NCBI GenBank assembly: GCA_041736255.1
Contig: JBGSTZ010000111.1
Span: forward strand, 31,031-95,030
DNA from: AVCC01 sp041736255
Lineage (GTDB): Bacteria > Pseudomonadota > Gammaproteobacteria > Burkholderiales > Burkholderiaceae_D
Length of the DNA stretch: 64,000 nt
Direction of reading: 5' to 3'
Made by a program: the position numbers and the translations under genes. Under the pieces are notes generated by a model. It saw nothing but the letters and a program-made list of their open reading frames with translations. It had not been told where the DNA came from and did not search any database. Numbering within the stretch: position 1 is the first letter of the stretch; each line of letters begins with the position of its first letter. This document shows positions 18,166 to 26,624 of the stretch, piece after piece.

Positions 18166-19061
18166 CGCTGCCGACCGCGACGACAGCAGCGACGCGCATC
18201 CTGAAAAACTGCCCGGCCCCGGCCAAACTGAACTTGTTCTTGCACGTCACCGGACGCCGCCCGGACGGTTACCACTTGCTACAAACGGCATTCCAATTGC
18301 TTGACTTTGGCGACACGCTGCATTTTGCCCTGCGCGACGACGACCGCATCGTGCGCAGCAGCGCCCTGCCCGGCGTGCCGCAGGATGCCGATTTGACCGT
18401 ACGCGCAGCCCGCCTGCTGCAAACTGCCGGCAGCAAAAAACTGGGCCAAGCGCTGGCCGGTGCCGACATCGCAATCGAGAAAAACTTGCCGATGGGCGGC
18501 GGTCTCGGTGGCGGCTCGTCCGACGCTGCCACTACTCTGATGGCCCTGAACCATCTGTGGAAAACCGGTTTCAGCCGGGCTGAACTGATGGCGCTTGGCT
18601 TGCAGCTCGGCGCCGACGTGCCTTTTTTCCTGTTCGGGCAAAATGCATTTGCCGAAGGCGTGGGCGAGGTATTAAGCCCAATCGAAACCCCTGATTGCTG
18701 GTACGTGATCATCGAACCCGGCGTATCCATTCCCACCGCAGCAATATTTAACGCAAAAGATTTGACAAGGGATACAAAATTAGTCAAAATATCGGACTTT
18801 TCAGAGACGCCAAGAAACTTTGGAAAAAATGATCTGCAAGCGGTAGCAAGCAAGCTGTTTCCTGAAGTTTTTGTTGCCATACAGTGGCTAAAAGAATTCG
18901 GAGATGCTAGAATGACCGGCTCAGGTTCATGTGTATTCTGCGCAGTAGAGCAAGAACATCTTGCCAGCGAAGTACTGAAAATAGTACCACCGCACTGGAG
19001 AGCATGGAAAGCTAAGGCAATCGCGCAAAATCCGATGGTGGATTTGCTCAGAGCGCATTAA
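18162..19061 (+). CDS. ispE: 4-diphosphocytidyl-2-C-methyl-D-erythritol kinase
   Basis: A 299-residue GHMP kinase of the non-mevalonate isoprenoid pathway. The start is GTG at 18162, overlapping the lolB stop by four bases; a longer frame upstream is only lolB read in another frame. Visible motifs: PAPAKLNLFLHVTGRRPDGYH near the N terminus (substrate binding), the ATP loop LPMGGGLGGGSSDAAT around residue 110, and the C-terminal GHMP motif MTGSGSCVFC. The gene becomes noticeably more A+T-rich in its last third (from about 18740). It is followed by tRNA-Gln and prs, the usual betaproteobacterial order. Confidence 0.96.
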   Translation: MTLPTATTAATRILKNCPAPAKLNLFLHVTGRRPDGYHLLQTAFQLLDFGDTLHFALRDDDRIVRSSALPGVPQDADLTVRAARLLQTAGSKKLGQALAGADIAIEKNLPMGGGLGGGSSDAATTLMALNHLWKTGFSRAELMALGLQLGADVPFFLFGQNAFAEGVGEVLSPIETPDCWYVIIEPGVSIPTAAIFNAKDLTRDTKLVKISDFSETPRNFGKNDLQAVASKLFPEVFVAIQWLKEFGDARMTGSGSCVFCAVEQEHLASEVLKIVPPHWRAWKAKAIAQNPMVDLLRAH

Positions 19062-19129
19062 GGGATTGGTTTGACGTTGAATATGCTGGTAAATTTTACA
19101 CATACAAGACGGCAGACAAACGATCGTGT

Positions 19130-19206
19130 AGGGGAGTCGCCAAGTTGGTTAAGGCACTGGATTTTGATTCCAGCATTCGAAGGTTCGAGTCCTTCCTTCC
19201 CTGCCA
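19130..19206 (+). tRNA. tRNA-Gln (anticodon TTG)
   Basis: A 77-nt tRNA with encoded CCA. The acceptor stem AGGGGAG pairs with CTTCCCT (one G-T pair), and the discriminator base is G. The anticodon stem-loop CTGGATTTTGATTCCAG carries TTG, which reads CAA and CAG. The T-arm is AAGGTTCGAGTCCTT. It sits between ispE and prs. Confidence 0.95.
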
Positions 19207-19258
19207 ACATATCAAGTAAGTCAAATAAGCTACAAATAGCAAAACACGCATATAGTAT

Positions 19259-19310
19259 AAAAGCCACCGACGTAAGACTAAACCAGTCCTGCGTCCGTGG
19301 CTTTTAATTC
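19259..19310 (+). terminator. Rho-independent terminator after tRNA-Gln
   Basis: AAAAGCCACCGACG at 19259-19272 pairs with CGTCCGTGGCTTTT at 19292-19305 with one mismatch, and an inner GACT/AGTC pairing is present. The downstream side ends in CTTTTAATTCTTTT. It probably ends the tRNA transcript before prs. Confidence 0.7.
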
Positions 19311-19354
19311 TTTTAACGACTGCAATTCGGCATTGATAAATTAGGTATTAATAC

Positions 19355-20305
19355 ATGGCACTCGATAACTTGATGGTATTTGCCGGCAACGCTACGCCGG
19401 ATCTCGCTACTGACGTATGCAAACAGCTTGGTCTCCACCTTGGAAAGGCCAGCGTCACCAAGTTTTCAGACGGTGAAGTGATGGTCGAAATTAACGAAAA
19501 CGTGCGCGGCAAAGACGTCTTCGTGTTGCAATCGACCTGCGCGCCGACCAACGACAACCTGATGGAGCTGATCCTGATGGTCGACGCCTTGAAACGCGCA
19601 TCGGCCGGCCGAATCACTGCCGCCATTCCGTATTTTGGCTATGCCCGCCAAGACCGTCGTCCACGTTCGGCGCGCGTTGCGATTTCGGCCAAAGTAGTTG
19701 CCAACATGCTGGAACAGGCCGGCGTCGGCCGCGTTTTGATCATGGACTTGCATGCAGACCAGATTCAAGGATTTTTCGACATCCCGGTTGACAACATTTA
19801 CGCCTCGAAGATTTTACTGGGCGACTTGGTAAAGAAAAACTACGACGACCTGATGGTGGTGTCCCCAGATATCGGCGGCGTAGTGCGCGCCCGTGCGCTG
19901 GCCAAACGCCTCAATTGCGATCTCGCTATCATCGACAAGCGCCGCCCGAAAGCCAACGTGTCCGAGGTGATGAACATCATCGGCGAAGTCGAAGGCCGCA
20001 ACTGCGTAATCATGGATGACATGGTCGATACCGCAGGCACTCTGACCAAAGCAGCCGAAGCGCTGAAAGAGCGCGGCGCTAAAAAAGTGTTGGCTTACTG
20101 TACTCACCCGGTACTATCCGGCCCGGCCATTGAACGCATTGTTAATTCACAGATAGATGAAGTCGTCGTAACCGACACCATTCCGCTGTCCGACGCTGCA
20201 AAAGCCTGCAGTAAAATTCGCCAGTTATCCTGCGCCGCACTGCTAGCAGAAACCTTCCGCCGCATTACCAAAGGCGATTCGGTAATGTCGTTGTTCGTGG
20301 AATAA
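19355..20305 (+). CDS. prs: Ribose-phosphate pyrophosphokinase
   Basis: A 316-residue class I PRPP synthetase, making phosphoribosyl pyrophosphate from ribose-5-phosphate and ATP for nucleotide, histidine and tryptophan synthesis. Visible signatures: FSDGEVMVEINENVRGKD, YFGYARQDRR (ATP loop), the metal site DLHADQIQGFFDIPVDN, the flexible catalytic loop start DKRRPK, and the PRPP loop VIMDDMVDTAGT. Length and motifs match the family fully. It follows tRNA-Gln and precedes rplY, as in related Burkholderiales. Confidence 0.97.
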   Translation: MALDNLMVFAGNATPDLATDVCKQLGLHLGKASVTKFSDGEVMVEINENVRGKDVFVLQSTCAPTNDNLMELILMVDALKRASAGRITAAIPYFGYARQDRRPRSARVAISAKVVANMLEQAGVGRVLIMDLHADQIQGFFDIPVDNIYASKILLGDLVKKNYDDLMVVSPDIGGVVRARALAKRLNCDLAIIDKRRPKANVSEVMNIIGEVEGRNCVIMDDMVDTAGTLTKAAEALKERGAKKVLAYCTHPVLSGPAIERIVNSQIDEVVVTDTIPLSDAAKACSKIRQLSCAALLAETFRRITKGDSVMSLFVE

Positions 20306-20361
20306 GCATAACAACACATCTCATTCGGATGGTACTAAATACCGACTGAATACTGCATCAG

Positions 20362-20413
20362 GGTATGGCAAATGCCATGCCCGTACTTGAAATCCCCTGG
20401 TCGCGGGGGATTT
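20362..20413 (+). promoter_or_regulatory. Two hairpins in the prs-rplY leader
   Basis: GGTATGGC/GCCATGCC with a 4-base loop (20362-20381) is followed by AAATCCCC/GGGGATTT with an 8-base loop (20390-20413). There is no T-run. They lie between prs and rplY and could be a weak terminator, a processing site or an rplY leader structure. Confidence 0.4.
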
Positions 20414-20453
20414 ATACCGCAAGGCACTGCCTTGCATACTCTGGAGTTTCAAA

Positions 20454-21065
20454 ATGAAAGTTATCGCATTTAAACGTACTTTGCAGGGGACCGGAGCGAG
20501 CCGCCGCCTGCGTATTTCTGGTCAAACGCCTGGTATCGTCTACGGTGGCACCGAGCCTGCAATCAGTCTTACACTGGATCACAATGCGCTTTACCACGCA
20601 TTGAAAAAAGAAGCATTTCACGCTTCGATCCTGGATCTTGAAATTGACGGTAAAGTCGAAAAAGTCTTGTTGCGCGACTTTCAGATGCACGCATTCAAAC
20701 AACTCGTACTGCACATCGATTTCCAGCGCGTCGATCAGAACCAGAAGATTCACGTCAAAGTACCGCTGCATTTCATCAACGGTGATATCTCTCCTGTTGT
20801 CAAACTGTCTTCCGGTATCGTCAGCCATGTCATGACCGAATTGGAAGTTGCCTGCCTGCCAGCCGATCTGCCTGAGTCGATCACAGTTGATTTGGCCCTG
20901 TTGGAAGCCGGCGAATCGATCCACCTGTCCGCCATCGTGTTGCCAGAAGGCGTTACCGCTATCGTGCATGGCGATGATCAGACCGTTGCTGCCGGCGTTA
21001 TTCCTGCCGGCACTGTTGCCAGCAAGGACGACGCAGCTGCTCCAGAAGAAAAGCCAGCAGCCTGA
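20454..21065 (+). CDS. rplY: 50S ribosomal protein L25 (CTC form)
   Basis: A 203-residue bL25 of the long general-stress (CTC) type. The N-terminal 5S rRNA-binding domain begins MKVIAFKRTLQGTGASRRLR and contains GQTPGIVYGG; the C-terminal TL5-like domain includes VKVPLHFINGD and ADLPESITVDLALLEAGESI. The tail is Ala/Glu/Lys-rich (AAAPEEKPAA), common in this family. It is flanked by prs and pth, a conserved trio. A ribosome site (CTGGAG) precedes the start. Confidence 0.97.
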   Translation: MKVIAFKRTLQGTGASRRLRISGQTPGIVYGGTEPAISLTLDHNALYHALKKEAFHASILDLEIDGKVEKVLLRDFQMHAFKQLVLHIDFQRVDQNQKIHVKVPLHFINGDISPVVKLSSGIVSHVMTELEVACLPADLPESITVDLALLEAGESIHLSAIVLPEGVTAIVHGDDQTVAAGVIPAGTVASKDDAAAPEEKPAA

Positions 21066-21090
21066 GTTCCTAGGCTGTTGTCTGTTGTAA

Positions 21091-21143
21091 TCCGGCTGCT
21101 GCAGCCGGAAATTAAACCCGTCATTCATGGCGGGTTTTTTATT
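21091..21143 (+). terminator. Tandem hairpins / terminator after rplY
   Basis: A perfect 8-bp hairpin TCCGGCTG/CAGCCGGA with a 3-base loop (21091-21109) is followed by ACCCGTC/GGCGGGT running into TTTTTTATT (21116-21143). The second is a good Rho-independent terminator. Confidence 0.8.
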
Positions 21144-21245
21144 GCTTGAAAAGCTTATCTGCCAAGGCATGAAACTGATCCAGCCGCTGCCGGTGCAACA
21201 CACTGAACGCCACGTATAATCGCTGTTTTGCTCTGACAACATACC

Positions 21246-21833
21246 ATGTCCATCCGCCTCATCGTCGGCCTCGGCAATCCCGGGTCGGAATACGAACAAA
21301 CGCGCCACAATGCAGGCTTTTGGTTAGTTGATAATTTGGCCAACGGAGTGGCGCGCTGCTGTTTGCAGCGCGAATCCCGCTTTAACGCACTGGTGGCAAA
21401 AACCAATATCGCTGGGCAGGAAGTCTGGCTACTGGAACCGCAAACCTTCATGAACCGTTCCGGACAGTCAGTCGGCGGCTTGGCGCGCTTCTACAAGATT
21501 CTGCCGGATGAAGTGCTGGTGGTGCATGACGAACTCGATATTGACCCGGGCCTGGCTAAAATCAAAAAAGGCGGCTCGTCTGGCGGCCACAACGGCTTGA
21601 AAGACATCACCGCCGCGCTGGGCAGCCAGGATTTTTGGCGTTTACGGATCGGTATCGGTCATCCGCGCGCGCTAAATTTGCAGCAAGATGTCATCGATTT
21701 CGTACTGCACCGACCGCGCAAAGAAGAGCAAATTCTGATCGATGAAGCAATTGCCAGAAGCGTCGATGTCATCCCATTGCTGTGCGAAGGGAAATTCGAA
21801 GCCGCCACGATGCAATTACACACGGTTAAATAA
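21246..21833 (+). CDS. pth: Peptidyl-tRNA hydrolase
   Basis: A 195-residue Pth that recycles peptidyl-tRNA. Visible family signatures: LIVGLGNPGSEYEQTRHNAG with the catalytic His and conserved Asn, PQTFMNRSGQSV, VVHDELDIDPG, and KKGGSSGGHNGLKDITAALG. Length is normal. It follows rplY, from which it is separated by a terminator, so it probably has its own promoter in 21144-21245. It converges on a small lipoprotein gene; a short palindrome (AGCGCAT/ATGCGCT, 21833-21851) lies at the junction. Confidence 0.97.
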   Translation: MSIRLIVGLGNPGSEYEQTRHNAGFWLVDNLANGVARCCLQRESRFNALVAKTNIAGQEVWLLEPQTFMNRSGQSVGGLARFYKILPDEVLVVHDELDIDPGLAKIKKGGSSGGHNGLKDITAALGSQDFWRLRIGIGHPRALNLQQDVIDFVLHRPRKEEQILIDEAIARSVDVIPLLCEGKFEAATMQLHTVK

Positions 21834-21866
21834 GCGCATTAAATATGCGCTGCGGCCGTCCTATCA

Positions 21867-22064
21867 CTAATTCTTCGCGTCGTTTGCTGCGTCCTGAATT
21901 TGCTCACCTGCTTTTTGAATTTCTTGGCCTGCTTTCTGGGTCGTCTCATCAATGCTTTTGCCGGCGCGTTCGGCCGGACCTTCCTGCTTCTGGCAGGCTG
22001 ACAGTCCAGCCAGCAAAATGATGGTGACGCATGCTGTAACAATGGATTTGGTTGCCTGATTCAT
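21867..22064 (-). CDS. Small lipoprotein with heptad-like repeats
   Basis: A 65-residue protein. It has a signal peptide (SIVTACVTIILLAGLSACQ) with a lipobox ending at Cys24, then a short mature part of repeated units (TTQKAGQEIQKAGEQIQDAA) typical of small helical envelope lipoproteins. No family could be named with certainty. A purine-rich AGGAAAAAAA sequence precedes the ATG. The gene stands alone between pth and pyk and is likely expressed from 22065-22172. Its function is unknown. Confidence 0.75.
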   Translation of the reverse strand: MNQATKSIVTACVTIILLAGLSACQKQEGPAERAGKSIDETTQKAGQEIQKAGEQIQDAANDAKN

Positions 22065-22172
22065 TTTTTTTCCTGGAGTTGATAAAAGTGGCGAAAAGCC
22101 TGTCCGTATTCTAATGGCAGAAACCGCGCCATTACCCGAAAAAATGTAAGCAATGTAACAACATGAGCAAGA

Positions 22173-23612
22173 TCAGCGTTCCCCGATCCGCATAATCTTC
22201 AATGCATTGGTGCCGCCGGCTTGCCCCATCGGGTCGCCCCAAGTCACGACGATCAGATCACCGTTTTGCACGATCCCTTTTGCCAGCAGCAGGGCTTCGC
22301 TCGCCTTCATAACTTCTTCACAATCGTTCGACGGCATTATGGCCAACGTACGGACATTCCGGTACAAGGCGACCTTGCGTTGTACTGCGACACTGGAAGT
22401 AATGGCAAATATCGGAATGTCGATGTTATTGCGACTCATCCAGAGCGCAGTCGCGCCAGATTCGGTCAGTGCCGCAATCGCCTTGACCCGCAGATGGTAT
22501 GCAGTAAACAAGGCGCCGTACGCAATCGATTGATCAATGCGCGTGAAGGTGAGATTGAGAAAATCGGCATCGAGCTTGCAATCATCGGTTTTTTCAGCTT
22601 CAACACAAATGGCCGCCATTGTGGCGACTGTTTCAATCGGATATCTGCCCGTCGCAGTTTCTGCCGAAGTCATCACTGCATCGGTACCATCCAGCACTGC
22701 ATTGGCGACGTCCGACACTTCGGCTCGCGTCGGGATCGCATTGACGATCATCGACTCCATCATTTGCGTGGCGGTAATCGTCAGCTTGTTGGATGCGCGT
22801 GCCATTTTTATCATGCGCTTTTGCAGCCCCGGTACGGTTGCGTTGCCAACCTCCACTGCCAGATCGCCACGAGCGACCATGATGCCATCGGATGCGTCGA
22901 TAATTTCCTGCAAGGCAGGGATCGCTTCGGCGCGCTCGATCTTGGCAATCATCAGCGGCTTGTGCGCATACGCTTCGCCCGCGCTGTTCGCCAGTTGCCG
23001 CGCCAGTTCCATGTCGGCTGCATTTTTCGGAAACGACACCGCGACATAATCCGCCCGGAAATGCATCGCCGTCTCGATGTCCTCCTTATCCTTGAGCGTC
23101 AGCGCCGGCGCGGACAGGCCGCCACCCTGGCGATTGATGCCCTTGTTGTTCGACAGCACGCCACCGATTTTCACCGTGGTGTGGATCGCGCTGCCGACCA
23201 CCTTATCCACTACCAGCACGATCAGGCCATCGTTCAGCAACAACACATCCGCAGGTTTCAAATCGTGCGGTAACTCTTTGTAGTCGAGGCCGACACGCTC
23301 CTGATTGCCCAATTCGCAGCTTGCATCAAGGATGAATGAATCCCCATCATTGAGTTCGATCTGGCCGTTCTCAAACTTGCCGACCCGGATTTTAGGTCCT
23401 TGCAGATCAGCCATGATGGCAACTTCGCGCCCGCAAGCGGCGGCTGCCTGGCGTACCAGGCTGGCACGATCAATATGATCCTGCGCATTACCATGAGAAA
23501 AATTCAGACGCACCACGTCCACCCCCGCTGCAATCATCCGGATGAGCGTGTTCAGATCGCCTGAGGCGGGGCCGATGGTGGCAACTATTTTGGTGGCACG
23601 AGTCAGAGCCAT
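22173..23612 (-). CDS. pyk: Pyruvate kinase
   Basis: A 479-residue enzyme that converts phosphoenolpyruvate and ADP to pyruvate and ATP. Signatures: TRATKIVATIGPASGDLNTL, VVRLNFSHGNAQDH, the active-site segment MIAKIERAEAIPALQEIIDA, MVARGDLAVEVG, and TATQMMESMIVNAIPTRAEV. Length matches the family. A very strong ribosome site (AAAGGAGG, eight bases before ATG) suggests high expression. Whether it is the PykA or PykF type cannot be settled by eye. It is transcribed away from the phasin gene; the A+T-rich 223 bp between them should hold both promoters. Confidence 0.96.
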   Translation of the reverse strand: MALTRATKIVATIGPASGDLNTLIRMIAAGVDVVRLNFSHGNAQDHIDRASLVRQAAAACGREVAIMADLQGPKIRVGKFENGQIELNDGDSFILDASCELGNQERVGLDYKELPHDLKPADVLLLNDGLIVLVVDKVVGSAIHTTVKIGGVLSNNKGINRQGGGLSAPALTLKDKEDIETAMHFRADYVAVSFPKNAADMELARQLANSAGEAYAHKPLMIAKIERAEAIPALQEIIDASDGIMVARGDLAVEVGNATVPGLQKRMIKMARASNKLTITATQMMESMIVNAIPTRAEVSDVANAVLDGTDAVMTSAETATGRYPIETVATMAAICVEAEKTDDCKLDADFLNLTFTRIDQSIAYGALFTAYHLRVKAIAALTESGATALWMSRNNIDIPIFAITSSVAVQRKVALYRNVRTLAIMPSNDCEEVMKASEALLLAKGIVQNGDLIVVTWGDPMGQAGGTNALKIMRIGER

Positions 23613-23737
23613 GTCGAAACCTCCTTTAAATGTAGTGAATATACGTAAAGTTTATTATTTGTAGGCGCAATAAAAAATACCAATCTAAGCCATACATCCA
23701 TATCCTGAAATTTTTTGTGCCGCGCACAAATAAATAC

Positions 23738-23765
23738 TTGACTAATACTATTCATCCTCTAGAAT
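23738..23765 (+). promoter_or_regulatory. Sigma70-type promoter for the phasin gene
   Basis: TTGACT at 23738-23743 and TAGAAT at 23760-23765 are separated by 16 bases, close to consensus. They lie 70 bp upstream of the phasin ATG, which itself follows an AGGAGA ribosome site. Confidence 0.65.
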
Positions 23766-23835
23766 ACAAATTGTTGCAATGCACAATTTAAGTTTCAGAA
23801 TGTACCTTATCAACCTTCAATCCTAGGAGATTTCC

Positions 23836-24399
23836 ATGTTTTCAGTTCCAGAACAGTTTTCCAACGCTACCAAAGCAAATTTTGATGCGCAAATCGCTAT
23901 GATCACATCACTGACCAATAAAGCATTTGAAAATGTTGAAAAAGTTATTGAATTGAACATGAATACAGCCAAAGCCTCAATGGAAGACTCTACTGCTGCA
24001 GCCAAGCAATTGTTGTCGGCAAAAGGCGCGCAAGAATTTTTTTCGCTAAACTCTAACCAAGCCAAGCCAGCAGCTGAAAAAGTACAGGCATATAGCCGCA
24101 ATCTGGCAAGCATCACATCTGGCGCGCAAGCTGAATTCAACAAGGTTGCTGAAGCACAAATAACTGAAACCAACAGTAAAATGCTGGCACTGGTAGAAGA
24201 AGTGACAAAAAACGCACCAGCGGGTTCTGAAAATGTAGTTGCCATGCTTAAATCAGCGATTGGCAACGCCAGCGCCGGTTATGACCAGTTGACCAAAACT
24301 ACCAAGCAAGCAGTTGAAACACTGGAAACAAACATGAATACCGCTGCTAACAAATTTACTGATGCAACCAGCAAAGTAAGCAGCGCTGCCAAGAAATAA
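23836..24399 (+). CDS. phaP: Phasin family protein (PHB granule-associated)
   Basis: A 187-residue, almost entirely helical protein of the Phasin_2 type: MFSVPEQFSNATKANFDAQI at the start, ALTNKAFENVEKVIELN-like early helix (LTNKAFENVEKVIELN is what is seen), and FFSLNSNQAKPAAEKVQAYS in the middle. The Ala/Lys/Thr-rich tail (DATSKVSSAAKK) is typical. Phasins coat polyhydroxyalkanoate granules and control their size, so the organism probably stores PHB, although no phaC or phaR is in this window. A near-consensus promoter precedes it and a very strong palindromic terminator follows, consistent with an abundant protein. Confidence 0.93.
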   Translation: MFSVPEQFSNATKANFDAQIAMITSLTNKAFENVEKVIELNMNTAKASMEDSTAAAKQLLSAKGAQEFFSLNSNQAKPAAEKVQAYSRNLASITSGAQAEFNKVAEAQITETNSKMLALVEEVTKNAPAGSENVVAMLKSAIGNASAGYDQLTKTTKQAVETLETNMNTAANKFTDATSKVSSAAKK

Positions 24400-24469
24400 T
24401 TACACAAGCTTGGCACCCGCAATTCTTCTTCAGCGTTGTAGGTGCGGTAACAACTGAAAGGGCGCTAGT

Positions 24470-24519
24470 CGCCCATAATAAAAATGCCCCGTAATTACGG
24501 GGCATTTTTATTATGGGCG
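24470..24519. terminator. 50-bp perfect palindrome, bidirectional terminator
   Basis: The 25-base arms (beginning CGCCCATAATAAAAATGCCC) are exact reverse complements with no spacer, centred between 24494 and 24495. Inside, ATGCCCCGTAATTACGGGGCAT is flanked by A- and T-runs, so it can act as an intrinsic terminator in both directions between the converging phasin and chemoreceptor genes. Confidence 0.85.
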
Positions 24520-24617
24520 ATCGCTATAACTACTCTAAATTTGCAGGGGTATATGCAGAAAAACCACTATTTACACATTAGTTCAATGCCACTTAAAACA
24601 TACATATATACGTATGT

Positions 24618-26315
24618 TTAACTGCACAAGGCCGCTGAAAATCGCTTTTCCGATTCTTTATCAGAATAATCGATGGCCAGCCTGCTGTTTGCTTGCAGTG
24701 CTGCGCGTTGCGGTCGTGGTTGAGATAGCGGTTGCTTAAGGGCTGCAATTGTTGGCACTGCTTGGGTTTCGTGACCCAGTTTGAACACGCTGACTGTCTG
24801 CGCCAGTTCCGCAGCCTGACCCTGCATGCTTTCGGCTGCAGCCGCAGCTTGCTCCACCAGCGCCGCGTTCTGTTGCGTCATTGCATCCATCTGACCGATA
24901 GCCTGATTGATTTGTTCGATGCCGGCACTTTGCTCCTGGCTGGCCGTAGTGATCTGGCCCATGATGTCAGCCACTTGTCTAACCGAGCTGAGGATGTCAT
25001 CCATGGTCTGACCGGCGTTATTCACCAACGTGCTGCCCTGATCGACTTGTCTTACTGAATCGTCGATCAGTACCTTGATTTCCTTGGCCGCGAATGCCGA
25101 GCGTTGTGCCAGACTACGCACTTCGGTTGCGACCACTGCAAAGCCGCGCCCGTGTTCGCCGGCGCGCGCCGCTTCGACTGCGGCGTTCAGCGCCAGGATG
25201 TTAGTCTGGAAAGCGATGCCGTCGATGACGCTGATGATGTCAGCGATCTTGCGCGAACTGGCCTTGATCGAACCCATGGTATCGACTACCTGGGACACCA
25301 CCTGACCACCCTTGCCTGCCACGCCGGAGGCTGACATTGCCAGCTGGTTGGCCTGGTGCGCATTGTCGGCATTGCGGCGTACTGCACGCGTCAATTCTTC
25401 CATCGCGCTGGCTGTCTCTTCCAGCGCGCTGGCCTGGGATTCGGTGCGCGACGACAGGTCGGCGTTGCCGGTGGCGATTTCACGCGAGGCGACGGTTATA
25501 GTATCGGTGCCACCGCGGACGTTGCCGATAACCTGATGCAACGCGGTATTCATATCGCGCAGGGCCGCCAGTAACTGCCCGGTTTCATCCTGGCCGGCCA
25601 ACAGGATCTGCGTCGATAAATCGCCTGCGGCAACGCGCTGGGCAATCCGCACTGCTGCATGTAATGGCAGCGAGATCGAACGGTTGATCAGCCACGCGCA
25701 CGCCAGGCCGAGCAACAGCGCGACCACACTCAACGACACCATCAGCATGCGACCATTTTGAAAATGATGCTCGGCCTGACTGGCCAGCGCCTGCGACAGG
25801 TTTTGCTGATACACAATCAGTTGGCTGGCGCTATTCAGATAGACATCGACCGCCGGCAGGAATTTCTCCTCGATCATCTGATCGGCAAGTGCATTCCTGC
25901 CAGTCCTTTTGAGTTCGAGCACGGCGTCGCCGACAGTTGCGTATATCGTGCGCTTTTCAGCGATCTCCTGCAGCAATGTTGCACCTTGCGCAGTGATTAT
26001 CATCGGCTCCAGGCTTTTTTGGATCACATTGATTCTATCGCTCCCGAGTTTAATTTGATCTTTGAAAAATGTCTGAGATTCCGGCTCGTCCGTTCTGGCC
26101 ACCGCAACGGTGCGCGCACTATTGACGCTTATCTCAGTAAACCATGCGGCGCTAAGGCGCTCGATCGCCATGGTTTGGGATGACATGGTATGCACCACAT
26201 CACCGACCGCTTGCAACCGGGAGATACCCAGCCCGGCAATCGCCAGCATCAAGATAAGCACAGCGGCAAAACCGGTGCTCAAGCGGGTACTGATACTGAA
26301 ATTATTCAGATTCAT
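24618..26315 (-). CDS. Methyl-accepting chemotaxis protein
   Basis: A 565-residue Tsr/Tar-type receptor. The start is set at ATG 26315, which has a GAGGAA ribosome site and begins directly before the first membrane segment (MNLNNFSISTRLSTGF, then LILMLAIAGLGI); a longer frame upstream adds an implausible leader. A periplasmic four-helix sensor follows, then a second membrane segment (MLMVSLSVVALLLGLACAWL), a HAMP domain, and the signalling hairpin tip IDGIAFQTNILALNAAVEAA. Methylation helices lie on both sides. No C-terminal CheR-binding pentapeptide is seen. The ligand is unknown. It is a lone receptor gene with no che genes nearby. Confidence 0.95.
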   Translation of the reverse strand: MNLNNFSISTRLSTGFAAVLILMLAIAGLGISRLQAVGDVVHTMSSQTMAIERLSAAWFTEISVNSARTVAVARTDEPESQTFFKDQIKLGSDRINVIQKSLEPMIITAQGATLLQEIAEKRTIYATVGDAVLELKRTGRNALADQMIEEKFLPAVDVYLNSASQLIVYQQNLSQALASQAEHHFQNGRMLMVSLSVVALLLGLACAWLINRSISLPLHAAVRIAQRVAAGDLSTQILLAGQDETGQLLAALRDMNTALHQVIGNVRGGTDTITVASREIATGNADLSSRTESQASALEETASAMEELTRAVRRNADNAHQANQLAMSASGVAGKGGQVVSQVVDTMGSIKASSRKIADIISVIDGIAFQTNILALNAAVEAARAGEHGRGFAVVATEVRSLAQRSAFAAKEIKVLIDDSVRQVDQGSTLVNNAGQTMDDILSSVRQVADIMGQITTASQEQSAGIEQINQAIGQMDAMTQQNAALVEQAAAAAESMQGQAAELAQTVSVFKLGHETQAVPTIAALKQPLSQPRPQRAALQANSRLAIDYSDKESEKRFSAALCS

Positions 26316-26572
26316 AAGTTTCCTCAAACGGTATAAGAATACATAACAGCGCGCAATAACGCGTAATAACGCTTTTAACGCTTTTGACGCTGTCGAAACA
26401 CGGGTTGCGGAAGCGAGAAAAATTTCCCTTGTGCAACGCAGCAAGCGAAAATATAACGTGTAATTGTGACCGTCGAATGACAAAGGCCAGAGCTTTGCAG
26501 TTCTGTAGGCAGCCTGCAGAATTTGATTTTTCGAAAGTCTTGATCGAGAGTCAACAGCCGCTTCTTAAACAC

Positions 26573-26601
26573 AAAAAAACCAGCCGAGCGCTGGTTTTTT
26601 T
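26573..26601. terminator. Bidirectional intrinsic terminator
   Basis: AAAAAACCAGC (26574-26584) and GCTGGTTTTTT (26590-26600) flank a 5-base loop. It lies just downstream of the minus-strand DNA ligase gene and works in either direction. Confidence 0.8.
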
Positions 26602-26624
26602 ATCCTCGTTCCAAAAGTGCAGAA

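Noticed and set aside
20412..21308. Minus-strand open frame of 298 codons opposite rplY
   Set aside because: It lies exactly antisense to a clear ribosomal protein gene, has no recognisable product and is a shadow of biased codon use.
22221..23273. Plus-strand open frame of 350 codons opposite pyk
   Set aside because: Antisense to pyruvate kinase; composition (His/Arg-rich) is typical of a shadow frame.
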